Shown: positions 17,608 to 26,462 of the stretch, one piece after another
Numbering within the stretch: position 1 is the first letter of the stretch
How the letters are laid out: each line of letters starts with the position of its first letter
DNA from: Thermoanaerobaculia bacterium
GTDB taxonomy: Bacteria > Acidobacteriota > Thermoanaerobaculia > Multivoradales > Multivoraceae
Direction of reading: 5' to 3'
DNA length: 64,000 nucleotides
NCBI GenBank assembly: GCA_022822365.1
Contig: JAJEBV010000041.1
Span: 45,890 to 109,889, forward strand
Program-made: the position numbers and the translations under genes
The notes under the pieces: model-generated
The model's database searches: none
Seen by the model: only the letters and a program-made list of their open reading frames with translations
What the model was told of the DNA's origin: nothing

Positions 17608-18726
17608 TCAACCGCCGCCGAAGGAGAACCGTGCGTACGCCTGTTCGGCGGTACTGAACCAGCGGAAGGAGGACCGGCGGGCCTCGTCCCAGGACTCGAA
17701 GATCTTCCGGTAACCGGCGTCGGCAGCCGCGTTCTCGGTCATCAGTTCGAAGGCGGTGTCCCGGCAGCCGGTCATGATCTCGTCCGAGAACGGGCGGAGC
17801 GTGACGCCTTCGTTCACCAGAGTGCGCATGGCGCCGGGGTTCTGGGCGTCGTAGCGGGCGGTCATGTCGATGTTCGTCTCGGCCGCGGCGGCGGTGACGA
17901 TCGCCTGGTACTCGGAAGGCAGGGAATCCCAGGCGGCGCGGCTGACATAGAGCGACAGCGTCGGCCCCGGCTCCCACCAGCCGGGGTAGTAGTAGTTTTT
18001 CGCCACCCGGTGGAAGCCGAGCTTCAGGTCGTCGTAGGGACCGATCCACTCCGCCGCGTCCACTACGCCGCGCTCGAGCGCGGGGTAGATCTCGCCGCCG
18101 GGGATGGTCTGGACGGTGACGCCCAGGCGGCTCAGCACCTCGGCGCCGAGACCGGGAATGCGCATCTTGATGCCGCGCAGTTCCGCGAGCGTGTTCACTT
18201 CGCGGCGGAACCAGCCGCCCATCTGACCGCCCGTGTTGCCGGCCGGAAAGTTCACGATGCTGAAGTCAGCGAACACCTCGCGCATCAACTCCAGGCCGCC
18301 GCCGTGGTAGAGCCAGGCGTTCTGTTGCCGGGTGTTCAGGCCGAACGGCATCGCGGTGTCGAAGGCGAGCGCCGGGTTCTTGCCGGTGTAGTAGTACGTC
18401 GCGCTGTGGCCGAGTTCGATCGTGCCCTGCTGGACGGCGTCGAGCACGCCCAGGGCCGGAACCAGTTCGCCGGCGGGGTAGGCGCGCACGCGGAAGCGGC
18501 CCTCGGTCAGGCTCTCGACCCGGTTGGCGAAGACCTCCGAGGCGCCGAAGATCGTGTCCAGACCGCGCGGGAAGCTGGAGGCCAGGCGCCAGGTCAGGCG
18601 GGGCCTCGTGACGACACCGGGAGCTCCGTCGGAGGCGGTCGATTCGGCACCGCCGCAGGCGGCGACGGCGCCGGCGCCGGCCAGAGCGGCCGTGCCCAGG
18701 AAGTCCCTGCGGTTTCGTTCGGTCAT
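17608..18726 (-). CDS. TRAP transporter substrate-binding protein (DctP-like)
   Basis: The 372-residue protein starts at 18726 after GGGGAAC. Its N-terminus RRDFLGTAALAGAGAVAACGG combines a twin-arginine motif with a lipobox (VAAC), so it is probably a Tat-exported lipoprotein. The mature part has the DctP fold: LTWRLASSFPRGLDTIFGAS, then GRFRVRAYPAGEL, and LRGIKMRIPGLGAEVLSRLGVTVQTIPGGEIYPALERGVVDAAEWIGPYDD (about residues 190-240), the helix-linked ligand site. The Trp-Ile-Gly-Pro section resembles binding proteins for 2-oxo acids. It converges with dctQM rather than being in one operon. Confidence 0.92.
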   Translation of the reverse strand: MTERNRRDFLGTAALAGAGAVAACGGAESTASDGAPGVVTRPRLTWRLASSFPRGLDTIFGASEVFANRVESLTEGRFRVRAYPAGELVPALGVLDAVQQGTIELGHSATYYYTGKNPALAFDTAMPFGLNTRQQNAWLYHGGGLELMREVFADFSIVNFPAGNTGGQMGGWFRREVNTLAELRGIKMRIPGLGAEVLSRLGVTVQTIPGGEIYPALERGVVDAAEWIGPYDDLKLGFHRVAKNYYYPGWWEPGPTLSLYVSRAAWDSLPSEYQAIVTAAAAETNIDMTARYDAQNPGAMRTLVNEGVTLRPFSDEIMTGCRDTAFELMTENAAADAGYRKIFESWDEARRSSFRWFSTAEQAYARFSFGGG

Positions 18727-18815
18727 CCGCGTTCCCCGTTCTTGTCGGTCCTCGTTTGTCTCGCTGGGAGCGGCGGGCAGTCTACGCGAAGCGGTGCATC
18801 TTCGGCGGCCGGAAC

Positions 18816-19769
18816 TCAGTGCGCCTCGCTCAGCCAGCGCTCCGCGTCGATCGCCGCCTGGCAGCCGGTGCCGGCGGCGGTGACCGCCTGCCGGTAGATC
18901 GGGTCCATCACGTCGCCGCAGGCGAAGACCCCGTCGACGTCCGTTGCCGTCCCCGGATGGCGGACCTTGAGGTAGCCGACATCGTCCATCGCCAGCTTGC
19001 CTTCGAAGAGCCCGGTGTTCGGGTTGTGGCCGATCGCCATGAAGACGCCCTGACAGGAGAAATCCGATTCGTCTCCGGACCGGGGATCGCGCAGGCGCAC
19101 GCCGCGAACGCCCTCGGCCTGGGTTCCGTAGATCTCCTCCACGGTGGCGTGGAAGCGCCACTCGATCTTCTCGTTCGCGGCAGCGCGCTCGCGCATGATG
19201 ATCGACGCCCGCAGCTCGCCGCGGCGATGAACGATCGTCACCTTGCTGGCGAACTTCGTCAGGAACGTGGCTTCCTCCATCGCCGTGTCGCCGCCGCCGA
19301 TCACGACGAGTTCCTTGTCGCGAAAGAAGAAACCGTCGCAGGTGGCGCAGGCCGAGACGCCGTAGCCCATCAGCTCGGTTTCCGATGCCAGCCCCAATTG
19401 GCGGGCCGAGGCGCCGGTGGCGATGATCAGGGCGTCGGTGGAGTACTCCCCGCCGTCCGTCCGGAGCCGGAACGGGCGCTCATTCAGGTCCACGGCCAGG
19501 CCCGTCTCGAAGCGGGTGTCGGCTCCGAAACGCTGAGCCTGGGCCCGCATCTGGTCGATCAGCTCGGGCCCCATGATTCCCTTCGGGAAGCCCGGGTAAT
19601 TCTCGACATCGGTCGTGATCGTAAGTTGTCCGCCCGGCTGGCTGCCCTCGAGAACCAGCGGCGAGAGATCGGCGCGCGCCGCGTACAGGGCCGCGGTGAG
19701 TCCCGCTGGTCCTGATCCGAGGATGGTCAGCCGGTGGTGGTCTGGAGAGGCGGACGGCGCGGTCGTCAT
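18816..19769 (-). CDS. trxB: Thioredoxin-disulfide reductase
   Basis: TrxB reduces thioredoxin with NADPH through FAD. The 317-residue protein shows the FAD motif [16 protein letters not shown] (about residues 18-33), the redox-active CATCDG near 142, the NADPH motif [13 protein letters not shown] and the closing FAD-contact [10 protein letters not shown]. It overlaps pssA by four bases (ATGA) and is the last gene of psd-pssA-trxB. Such coupling of a redox enzyme to phosphatidylethanolamine synthesis is unusual. No thioredoxin gene is in the window. Confidence 0.95.
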   Translation of the reverse strand: MTTAPSASPDHHRLTILGSGPAGLTAALYAARADLSPLVLEGSQPGGQLTITTDVENYPGFPKGIMGPELIDQMRAQAQRFGADTRFETGLAVDLNERPFRLRTDGGEYSTDALIIATGASARQLGLASETELMGYGVSACATCDGFFFRDKELVVIGGGDTAMEEATFLTKFASKVTIVHRRGELRASIIMRERAAANEKIEWRFHATVEEIYGTQAEGVRGVRLRDPRSGDESDFSCQGVFMAIGHNPNTGLFEGKLAMDDVGYLKVRHPGTATDVDGVFACGDVMDPIYRQAVTAAGTGCQAAIDAERWLSEAH

Positions 19770-20533
19770 CGGCCGCGGAGCGTAGCAGCGCGAAGACGGA
19801 TCGCCCGGCGGCGCCTGAGGCGGCGAGCGAGCCAGGCGGTCGGTCCGGAAAGCGCGTAGCTGGCCGCGCCGACCAGGAAGAAGACACCGATGTGGATCAG
19901 CGCCAGCACGGCGATCGAGGCGATGACGAGCACCACCCGGAAACTCCGGCGGCGCCGGAAGTCGATTTCCTTGAAGCTGACGTAGCGGAAGGTGGAGACG
20001 GCGAGCAGGCCGACGACGACCAGAGCGGACAGAACGACGATCTGGAACAGAAAGGAGTCGCCCCGGGTGTCGACGAAGAAGAGAATCGAGCCGATCGCCC
20101 CCGCGGCGGCGGGCGCCGGCAGCCCGATGAAGTAGGCGGGGTCGGCCGTGCGGCGGCTGACGTTGAAACGGGCCAGGCGGGCGGCGTTGCAGAGCAGGTA
20201 GACGGCCGGCGCCGCGAAGCCCACGCGCCCGAGCTCGTGAAGGCCCCAGAGGTAGCAGAGCAATGCCGGGGCCAGCCCGAAGGAGACCAGGTCGGCCAGC
20301 GAGTCGTACTCCCTGCCGAAGGGGCTCGCGGTACCGGTCAGACGGGCTATCCGGCCGTCCAGCGTGTCGAGGCAGGCCGCGGCGAAGAGCATCAGCACGG
20401 CGGCCTGGAACTGCCCTTCGAGACCTGCCAGCAGAGCGTAGAAGCCGAGCAGCATGTTCGCGGTCGTGAACAGGCTGGGGATCACGTAGGCCCCGGCCCG
20501 CAACGGTCTCGGTTTGCGCGGCTTCCAGTTCAT
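19766..20533 (-). CDS. pssA: CDP-diacylglycerol-serine O-phosphatidyltransferase
   Basis: This membrane enzyme makes phosphatidylserine from CDP-diacylglycerol and serine. The 255-residue protein carries the CDP-alcohol phosphotransferase motif DTLDGRIAR...GREYDSLAD (about residues 54-80), with all expected Asp and Gly residues, and about six to seven hydrophobic segments. The Arg-rich tail ([13 protein letters not shown]) is probably cytoplasmic. The ATG at 20533 overlaps the psd stop by four bases, and its stop overlaps trxB by four. A longer ORF reading through psd in this frame is spurious. Confidence 0.93.
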   Translation of the reverse strand: MNWKPRKPRPLRAGAYVIPSLFTTANMLLGFYALLAGLEGQFQAAVLMLFAAACLDTLDGRIARLTGTASPFGREYDSLADLVSFGLAPALLCYLWGLHELGRVGFAAPAVYLLCNAARLARFNVSRRTADPAYFIGLPAPAAAGAIGSILFFVDTRGDSFLFQIVVLSALVVVGLLAVSTFRYVSFKEIDFRRRRSFRVVLVIASIAVLALIHIGVFFLVGAASYALSGPTAWLARRLRRRRAIRLRAATLRGR

Positions 20534-21228
20534 GATTCGTCTCCGGTTCGGACGGCGGGTCGCCGGACCGGAAGGTCCTCCGGCGGCGGCGTGGACGGGT
20601 CCGTGGGCATGGCGAGCGGCGTCTCCCCGGAGATCACGCGCTGGCTCTTCTCGACCAGGGGGTCGTAGGAAAGCGGCACGAACACGTCGACGCGGGAGCC
20701 GAACTTGATCAGGCCAAGGGGCTCGCCCTGAATCACCCGCTGGCCGGCCTGGACATGGGCAACCACGCGTCGGGCCACCAGACCGGCGATCTGGCGCACC
20801 GCGATGAGATCGCCCTGGGGCCGGCGCAGCAGGGTGAGGTGGTTCTCGTTCACGTCGCCCGCCTCCTTGCGGAAGGCCGGGAGCTTCTTCCCGGGCGTCG
20901 CGATGCTGCCGATCACCACGCCCTCGACCGGTGTCTTCTGGGTATGGACGTTGAAGACGGACAGGAAGATCGAGATGCGCCGCCAGGCCTCGTCCCCGAG
21001 GGCGCTGTCGGTGATCACCTCCACGGCCATCACCGTTCCCTCGGCGGGAGAAAGGACGACGTCGGGCGGTCCCTCGTAGTTTCGCGTGGGGTCGCGGAAG
21101 AAGAGGAGGATCAGGACGCCGAGGACGGCCATCGTGCCCGCGGCTACGTGCCAGCCAAGGGGCCAGAAGACCGCCGCCGCGGCCAGGAACGGCAGCACGA
21201 ACGGCCAAGCCTCCCGAGCGAATCTCAT
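20530..21228 (-). CDS. psd: Phosphatidylserine decarboxylase proenzyme (short type)
   Basis: Psd converts phosphatidylserine to phosphatidylethanolamine after self-cleavage that makes a pyruvoyl group. The 232-residue protein is the short form, with two N-terminal hydrophobic segments (about residues 8-45), the [16 protein letters not shown] core, and the cleavage site in IKFGSRVD, where the serine becomes the pyruvoyl group. It is followed at once by pssA, so the two steps of the pathway are coupled. A proline-rich C-terminal tail is not conserved in the family. Confidence 0.93.
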   Translation of the reverse strand: MRFAREAWPFVLPFLAAAAVFWPLGWHVAAGTMAVLGVLILLFFRDPTRNYEGPPDVVLSPAEGTVMAVEVITDSALGDEAWRRISIFLSVFNVHTQKTPVEGVVIGSIATPGKKLPAFRKEAGDVNENHLTLLRRPQGDLIAVRQIAGLVARRVVAHVQAGQRVIQGEPLGLIKFGSRVDVFVPLSYDPLVEKSQRVISGETPLAMPTDPSTPPPEDLPVRRPAVRTGDES

Positions 21229-21288
21229 CCGTTCAACCGGGATGGGGGCCAGGGGCCAAACGAGGAGCCCGCGACGGGTTCGACGTTT

Positions 21289-21516
21289 CTAGCTGGCTGC
21301 TTGAAGGGCGTGTGACCGGATGATCGATTCCATGCGGTCCTTGAGAGCGAGCTTGTGGAGCTTGATGCGCTTGGCCTCGGACTGATCCGTCGGCGAGAGG
21401 ACGGGGCGGCCGACCAGTTCTTCGAGTTGACTCTCACAGGCCTGATGCTCTTCGTAGAGCTTCCTGAACTCGCCATCCTGCGCCAGGAGTTCTTCCTTGA
21501 CTGCGTCATCGCTCAT
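21289..21516 (-). CDS. YdcH family (DUF465) small coiled-coil protein
   Basis: The 75-residue protein matches DUF465/YdcH: a helical hairpin ending KRIKLHKLALKDRMESIIRSH. The family is widespread in Proteobacteria and Acidobacteria with no proven function. The ATG overlaps the tsaB stop by four bases, so it is co-translated with tsaB. The 60 bases from here to psd show no clear promoter. Confidence 0.8.
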   Translation of the reverse strand: MSDDAVKEELLAQDGEFRKLYEEHQACESQLEELVGRPVLSPTDQSEAKRIKLHKLALKDRMESIIRSHALQAAS

Positions 21517-22217
21517 TCGGTGCGCGCCTCCCTTCGTGGTCGTTCGGTGGCCTTCCGCGGATCCTGCTTCGAGCGTACCAGCTTGGGCGGGCTCGTCGCG
21601 GGCGGGCGCAGGTAGAGAGGTTCGACGAGCGCCGAGGGATCCCAGGGGAAGTCGCCGCTTCGCATCAGGCGCAGCATGTTCGGGGCGAGCTCCGTCGCTT
21701 CGACGGCCCCGGCAGAGACCTCCAGCGCGGAGATTCCGTGGCCGACGACAGGAAGAGCGGTTCGCTCGAGCTCGGCCCGGCTTCTGATGTCAGGCGGCCC
21801 ATCGGCGCTGGCGGCGCCGGGCCGCATGCGCTGGGCGAACCAGCGGTCCCGGTGGGCGTCGACGACCGCCAGCACCACTGGCTCCGGCGCAGCCGCGCGC
21901 TCGGCGTAGTGGCTGGCCAGGACCTCGAAGGTGGAGACCGCGCCCGCGCGCACCCCGGAGGCCTGGTGCAGGCCGATCGCGGTGGCCAGTCCAACCCGCA
22001 GGCCGGTAAAGCTGCCCGGTCCCCTGGCTGCCCCGACCCCTGCCAGGTCCCGGGCTTCGAGACCCGCGCGGACCAGCAACTCGTCGATCATCGCGATGAG
22101 TTCGCGCGACGAACGGCCCTGAGGCGTGGCGAGCGTGTCGACCCGGTCGGGAAGAGCGAGCGCCACGCTGACGACGGCCGAACCGGTGTCGAACGCGAGC
22201 AGCGGCCCGGAAGCCAT
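21513..22217 (-). CDS. tsaB: tRNA threonylcarbamoyladenosine biosynthesis protein TsaB
   Basis: TsaB is the TsaD partner in making t6A at position 37 of ANN-decoding tRNAs. The 234-residue protein has the ASKHA-like start LLAFDTGSAVVSVAL, the GVGAARGPGSFTGLRVGLATA signature (about residues 61-81) and YLRPP near the end. The closing Arg/Lys-rich tail is probably disordered. A TATAGT -10 box ends 8 bases before the ATG, so the message is probably leaderless. It is divergent from mutS, with 27 bases between start codons. Confidence 0.93.
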   Translation of the reverse strand: MASGPLLAFDTGSAVVSVALALPDRVDTLATPQGRSSRELIAMIDELLVRAGLEARDLAGVGAARGPGSFTGLRVGLATAIGLHQASGVRAGAVSTFEVLASHYAERAAAPEPVVLAVVDAHRDRWFAQRMRPGAASADGPPDIRSRAELERTALPVVGHGISALEVSAGAVEATELAPNMLRLMRSGDFPWDPSALVEPLYLRPPATSPPKLVRSKQDPRKATERPRREARTE

Positions 22218-22225
22218 GGCCGCTC

Positions 22226-22233
22226 ACTATACT
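22226..22233. promoter_or_regulatory. Overlapping back-to-back -10 boxes of tsaB and mutS
   Basis: ACTATACT reads as TATAGT on the minus strand (22231-22226, 8 bases before the tsaB ATG) and as TATACT on the plus strand (22228-22233, 11 bases before the GTG at 22245). The boxes share the central TATA, so RNA polymerase could open the same DNA for either direction. Confidence 0.5.
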
Positions 22234-22244
22234 GGCGGCCGTTC

Positions 22245-24962
22245 GTGGACGGGAGCGCTGCAGAGAACGCGGGGGATTCACGGACATCCGCCAGTCGATC
22301 GGCTGGGCGGGCCCGGTACGTCGCCACCCTCACGCCGATGCTCCGACACTACCTGACGGTCAAGGCCGACTACCCGGACGCGATTCTGCTGTACCGGATG
22401 GGTGACTTCTTCGAGCTGTTCTTCGAGGACGCCACGACCGCCGCACCTGTACTCGATGTCGCCCTCACCGCGCGGCAGAAGGGAACCGCCAGCGAGGCAC
22501 CGATGTGCGGGGTGCCCCACCACGCGGTCGACTCCTACATCGCCAGGCTGCTCGACGCGGGCTACAAGGTCGCGGTCTGCGATCAGGTCGAGGATCCGGC
22601 GCAGGCCCGGGGGCTGGTGCGCCGGGAGGTCACGCGGATCGTCACGCCGGGAACGATCAGCGACCTGGAGATGCTCGATCAGAACCGGCCGAACTACCTT
22701 GCCGGGATCCGCTTCAACGGCGGGGCGGGCGCCGGCGCGTTCCTCGATGTCTCGACCGGCGAGTTCTTCGTGCGCCGCTGGCCGGACGCTGCGCTCGCGG
22801 TGGACGATCTCGAACGGCTCGCGCCGCGCGAGGTTCTCACCTGCGGCGCGGACTTCGAAAGGAGTGGCGCCGACCCGGCCGGCCAGCTTTCGGCCTGGAT
22901 CGACCGAGCCGGAGTTCCGCACACGGCGGTCGACAGTTCTGAGGCGCCGCACTCAGCCTCCGCCGAGCGCGCCCTGCGCCGGCAGTTCCAGGTGGACAAC
23001 CTGCGGGGCTTCGGCCTGGTCGAGGGTGAGGCCGCGGTCGCCGCGGCCGCCCTCGTGCTGGAGTACGCACGCAGCGCCGCCAGATCGGACATCGATCACG
23101 TAACGGGTCTCGAGGTTCAGCACGACGACCGCTGCGTGGTGGTGGACGACACGACGCTGCGAAACCTGGAGGTCTTTCGGCACCTCCAGCACCAGGGCGG
23201 GCGGACTCTCGTCGACGTGCTCGACCTCACGCTCACGGGGCCCGGCGCCCGCGCCCTGCGGCGCTGGCTGAGCCGGCCGCTCCGGGACGCTGACGCCCTG
23301 GAGGAGCGCCACGACGCGGTCGACGTGCTGCTGCGGAACACCTCGCTGCGGGAGTCGCTCCGCTCCCGGTTCAAGGGCATGGCGGACCTGGAGCGGCTGA
23401 CGTCGAGGCTGGTTCTGGGCCGGATCACTCCGCGCGAGGCGGCGGCCCTGCGGGAAACGCTGCGCGACGCTCCTTCCACACTGGCGGCCGTGGCGGGGCT
23501 GGATGCCGACCTCCTCGCACGCATGGCAACGACCGACGCGCTGCCCGGGCTGCGAGCGAGGTTCGACGCAACACTTGCGGAAGCGCCGGGCTCGCTGAGC
23601 GATGGTGGCGTGATCGCGGCCGGCGTCGACCCGGAACTCGACCGACTCCGGTCTCTGGCACGGGACGGCAAGGGGCACATGGCGGCGCTCGAGGCCGGGG
23701 AGCGGGAGGCGACCGGGATCCCTACGTTGAAGGTCGGCTACAACCGGGTCTTCGGCTACTACCTTGAGGTCCGCAAGACCCAGCAGGAGCGAGTTCCCGA
23801 CCACTACGTCCGCCGGCAGACCCTGACCAACGCCGAACGCTATGTCACGGAGGATCTGAAGACGTTGGAACAGCAGATCCTGGGCGCCGAGAGCGGCCAG
23901 CTTGCGCTGGAACAGGAGCTCTTCGAGTCGCTCCGGGCCGAGGCCGCCCGGGAAGCCCCGCGCCTGCTTGCCCTGGCGGCAGCGTTGGCCCGGCTCGACT
24001 GCCTGAGCGCACTGGCGGAGGCCGCGGGCCGCTACGACTACGTCCGACCGCGGATGCTGGCGGCGCCCGGCAGGATCGAGATCCGCGAGGGCCGCCATCC
24101 CGTGGTCGAACGATCGACGGCGGCCATCCGCGGCGCTTCCGGCTTCGTGCCGAACGACGTGCGCCTCGACCGGGACCGGGAGCAGATCATCCTGCTGACC
24201 GGTCCCAACATGGGTGGCAAGTCGACCTATCTCCGGCAGACCGCGCTGATCGTATTGATGGCTCACGCGGGGTGCTTCGTTCCCGCCGGGAGCGCCGAGA
24301 TCGGCCTGGTCGACCGGGTCTTCACCCGTGTCGGCGCCAGCGATGACCTCGCCCGCGGCGAATCGACCTTCATGGTCGAGATGGTCGAGACCGCGAACAT
24401 CCTGCGTCACGCGACGCCCGACAGCCTGGTCGTCCTGGACGAGGTCGGCCGGGGCACATCGACCTACGACGGTCTCTCCCTGGCGTGGGCCATCATCGAA
24501 CGCCTGCACGAGCACAACGGCTCGCTGGCGCTTTTCGCCACCCACTACCACGAACTCACCGGCCTGCCGGCGACTCTTGCGCGGGTCAGGAACTCGCGGA
24601 TGGCGGTGAAGGAGTGGCAGGACCAGATCCTGTTCCTGCACAGGGTCGCGGAAGGCCGCGCCGACAAGTCCTACGGTCTGCACGTGGCGCGTCTGGCCGG
24701 TGTGCCTCGGGAGGTCGTCGAGCGCGCCGCCGCCGTGCTCTCGAACATCGAGTCCCAGCAGTACGGCTTCTCCGGCAGGCCCCGGGTCGTCGACGGCGCT
24801 TCCGGAGCGCCGCCGAGTCCCGGCGCGGACCAGCTCGCGTTGTGGGGTGGCGCGGACGAGGCAGTGATCGAGGCGCTGCGGGTGGTCGACGTGGACCAGT
24901 TGACGCCGGTGGCCGCCCTGAACCTCCTCCAGACCCTGCAGAGCCGGCTTGGCGTGAAGTAG
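22245..24962 (+). CDS. mutS: DNA mismatch repair protein MutS
   Basis: MutS recognises mispairs and small loops. All domains are present: the mismatch-binding GDFFELFFEDA, connector, lever/clamp, and the ATPase with Walker A GPNMGGKST, ESTFMVEM, VLDEVGRGTSTYDG and the signature ATHYHEL. The GTG at 22245 gives 905 residues and sits 11 bases after a -10 box. An ATG at 22338 would give 874 residues but would cut the usual TP before MLRHYL, so the GTG is preferred; certainty is moderate. An ORF continuing upstream to 21738 runs over tsaB and is spurious. Confidence 0.96.
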   Translation: MDGSAAENAGDSRTSASRSAGRARYVATLTPMLRHYLTVKADYPDAILLYRMGDFFELFFEDATTAAPVLDVALTARQKGTASEAPMCGVPHHAVDSYIARLLDAGYKVAVCDQVEDPAQARGLVRREVTRIVTPGTISDLEMLDQNRPNYLAGIRFNGGAGAGAFLDVSTGEFFVRRWPDAALAVDDLERLAPREVLTCGADFERSGADPAGQLSAWIDRAGVPHTAVDSSEAPHSASAERALRRQFQVDNLRGFGLVEGEAAVAAAALVLEYARSAARSDIDHVTGLEVQHDDRCVVVDDTTLRNLEVFRHLQHQGGRTLVDVLDLTLTGPGARALRRWLSRPLRDADALEERHDAVDVLLRNTSLRESLRSRFKGMADLERLTSRLVLGRITPREAAALRETLRDAPSTLAAVAGLDADLLARMATTDALPGLRARFDATLAEAPGSLSDGGVIAAGVDPELDRLRSLARDGKGHMAALEAGEREATGIPTLKVGYNRVFGYYLEVRKTQQERVPDHYVRRQTLTNAERYVTEDLKTLEQQILGAESGQLALEQELFESLRAEAAREAPRLLALAAALARLDCLSALAEAAGRYDYVRPRMLAAPGRIEIREGRHPVVERSTAAIRGASGFVPNDVRLDRDREQIILLTGPNMGGKSTYLRQTALIVLMAHAGCFVPAGSAEIGLVDRVFTRVGASDDLARGESTFMVEMVETANILRHATPDSLVVLDEVGRGTSTYDGLSLAWAIIERLHEHNGSLALFATHYHELTGLPATLARVRNSRMAVKEWQDQILFLHRVAEGRADKSYGLHVARLAGVPREVVERAAAVLSNIESQQYGFSGRPRVVDGASGAPPSPGADQLALWGGADEAVIEALRVVDVDQLTPVAALNLLQTLQSRLGVK

Positions 24963-24971
24963 CAGGCCGCT

Positions 24972-25006
24972 GGTGCGCGGGCAGCCGGCCAGAAGGCCGG
25001 CGCACC
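24972..25006. repeat. Palindromic element with AGAA-loop hairpin, between mutS and ssb
   Basis: GGTGC and GCACC frame a 7-bp hairpin GCCGGCC-AGAA-GGCCGGC. It lies between the convergent stops of mutS and ssb, so it may act as a terminator in both directions. The same design, with a different stem sequence, recurs at 58656-58718. Confidence 0.65.
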
Positions 25007-25016
25007 GACAACGGAG

Positions 25017-25460
25017 CTAGAACGGGATGTCGTCGTCCTGTTCGCCGGCGTCGAAGCCCTGGTCCTGCGGCGCCGGTTGAGGCTGTTCGCGGCGGCTCTG
25101 GCCCCCGTAGCCCTGCTGCCCCTGGTTGTCGCCGCGGCTGCCCAGCATCTGGAAGTTGTCGCAGACGATTTCGGTCATGAAACGCTTCTGGCCGGTCTGC
25201 TGATCGTCCCAGGAGCGGGTCTGCAGCCGCCCCTCGACGGAGACGAGCTTTCCTCGGTTGAGGTACTGGCCTGCCACCTCTGCCTGCCGTCCCCAGCAAA
25301 CGATGCGATGCCATTCCGTTTCTTCCTGGCGATTGCCGTCGCGGTCGCGCCACCGGCGGTTCGTGGCGACGTTGAAGGTGGCCAGCGTCTGGCCGGACTG
25401 GGTGGTCCGGATTTCAGGATCGTTGCCGAGACGGCCGATCAGGATCACTTTGTTGAGCAT
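25017..25460 (-). CDS. ssb: Single-stranded DNA-binding protein
   Basis: SSB coats single-stranded DNA in replication and repair. The 147-residue protein has an OB fold (residues 1-108, [17 protein letters not shown] ... [13 protein letters not shown]), a Gln/Gly-rich linker, and the acidic tail DDDIPF that docks partners such as RecO and RecG, both encoded in this window. A GAGAGGAAG ribosome site precedes the ATG. A TACAAT -10 box lies about 84 bases upstream. Its stop faces mutS across the palindromic element. Confidence 0.96.
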   Translation of the reverse strand: MLNKVILIGRLGNDPEIRTTQSGQTLATFNVATNRRWRDRDGNRQEETEWHRIVCWGRQAEVAGQYLNRGKLVSVEGRLQTRSWDDQQTGQKRFMTEIVCDNFQMLGSRGDNQGQQGYGGQSRREQPQPAPQDQGFDAGEQDDDIPF

Positions 25461-25544
25461 GCTCTTGTTCTTCCTCTCTCATTCGCGTTCAAGGCGTGGA
25501 GCGTCGTTGCGCCGGGGCGTGCCCTGGAGGGCTGGCGGAGGACC

Positions 25545-25550
25545 ATTGTA
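25545..25550 (-). promoter_or_regulatory. -10 box (TACAAT) of ssb
   Basis: TACAAT on the minus strand, 84 bases before the ssb ATG, gives a long leader with a normal ribosome site. This contrasts with the leaderless neighbours. No clear -35 box. Confidence 0.4.
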
Positions 25551-25616
25551 GGCGCATTCGGAGGCGCGGTTGTCGCCGATTCCGTGGTCCGTCGGGCGTG
25601 CGGTTCGAGTCTGGCG

Positions 25617-25622
25617 TAGTGT
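25617..25622 (+). promoter_or_regulatory. -10 box (TAGTGT) of dtd
   Basis: TAGTGT ends 7 bases before the ATG at 25630, the spacing that would place transcription start on or next to the start codon. Confidence 0.45.
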
Positions 25623-25629
25623 CCCCTGC

Positions 25630-26067
25630 ATGCGGCTGGTCGTGCAGCGCGTGGCGGACGCCGAGGTCTCGGTCGACGGCCGGACGGTGGGGAAGATTGG
25701 ACCGGGCATGGTGGTCCTTGCCGGCGTGGAGGTCGGCGACGGGCAGGATCAGGTGGAGGCGGCCGCGGCCAAGCTGGCCGGACTCCGGCTCTTCGACGAC
25801 GAGCAGGCGCGGATGAACCTCGACGTGCGCCAGTCAGGTGGAGCGGTGCTGCTCGTGTCGCAGTTCACACTGGCCGCGTCGACGCGCAAGGGGAGGCGGC
25901 CGTCGTTCGACCGGGCGGCGTCGCCGGAAGTGGCCGAGCCGCTGCTCGAGACGCTGCGCCTCCGGCTGGAGGCGGCCGGCGTGCCGGTGGAGTGCGGCCG
26001 GTTCGGAGCGCGAATGCGCGTGGACCTGGTCAACGATGGACCGGTCACCTTCGTGCTGGACTTCTAG
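25630..26067 (+). CDS. dtd: D-aminoacyl-tRNA deacylase
   Basis: Dtd removes D-amino acids (and glycine) wrongly attached to tRNA. The 145-residue protein matches the family throughout: MRLVVQRV at the start, LLVSQFTLAA (catalytic, near residue 75) and the cross-dimer motif NDGPVTFVLD at the end. Starting at 25630 removes a 20-residue upstream reading that is not conserved. The stop codon abuts the HU stop on the other strand (TAG|CTA) with no spacer at all. Confidence 0.95.
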   Translation: MRLVVQRVADAEVSVDGRTVGKIGPGMVVLAGVEVGDGQDQVEAAAAKLAGLRLFDDEQARMNLDVRQSGGAVLLVSQFTLAASTRKGRRPSFDRAASPEVAEPLLETLRLRLEAAGVPVECGRFGARMRVDLVNDGPVTFVLDF

Positions 26068-26334
26068 CTAGAGGTTCTTCAGTTCCTTGCCGGGCTTGAA
26101 GCGAACCGTCTTGCCGGGGGAAATCGTCACCTCGACGCCCGTCTTCGGATTCCGGCCCACGCCGCGCTTGCGATCGCGCACCTGGAAGACGCCGAAACCG
26201 CGCAGCTCGATCCGCTTGCCGTCGCCGAGAGCGTCCTTCATCGCGCCGAGGATCGTGTCGACGGCGCGGGCCGCCTTGACCCGGGGAAGATCGGAATTCT
26301 CCGCGACACGGTTCACGATATCCGCCTTGATCAT
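26068..26334 (-). CDS. HU/IHF family DNA-binding protein
   Basis: HU-type dimers bend and compact DNA. The 88-residue protein has MIKADIVNRVAENSDLPRVKAARAVD at the N-terminus and the DNA-arm segment RGFGVFQVRDRKRGVGRNPKTG, with the Arg-Asn-Pro tip that intercalates. The ATG at 26334 was chosen because GGGAGGAGG lies 8 bases upstream, one of the strongest ribosome sites in the window; a longer frame to 26379 adds unrelated residues. The promoter is also the best matched here, consistent with high expression. HU and IHF subunits cannot be separated by eye. Confidence 0.95.
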   Translation of the reverse strand: MIKADIVNRVAENSDLPRVKAARAVDTILGAMKDALGDGKRIELRGFGVFQVRDRKRGVGRNPKTGVEVTISPGKTVRFKPGKELKNL

Positions 26335-26398
26335 CTCGACGCCTCCTCCCTGAATCGGCCCGCCGTCACGACCGGCCACGACCCGACGTGGACCCCCG

Positions 26399-26427
26399 AG
26401 TTTAACCCGGGCGGCGCTTCCGGTAAA
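26399..26427 (-). promoter_or_regulatory. Promoter of the HU gene
   Basis: On the minus strand a TTTACC -35 box (26427-26422) is separated by exactly 17 bases from a TAAACT -10 box (26404-26399). The transcript would have a leader of about 55-60 bases containing the strong ribosome site. Confidence 0.6.
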
Positions 26428-26462
26428 GAGCCGAGGTGGCCGAAGCGGTCACGGGAGAGTGC

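Noticed and set aside
16130..18049. 639-residue minus-strand frame opposite dctM
   Set aside because: Runs across dctM, the convergent gap and part of dctP in another frame; composition is typical of an antisense shadow.
21738..22244. N-terminal extension of MutS over tsaB
   Set aside because: Encodes non-conserved Arg/Gly-rich sequence antisense to tsaB; the family starts close to LTPMLRHYL.
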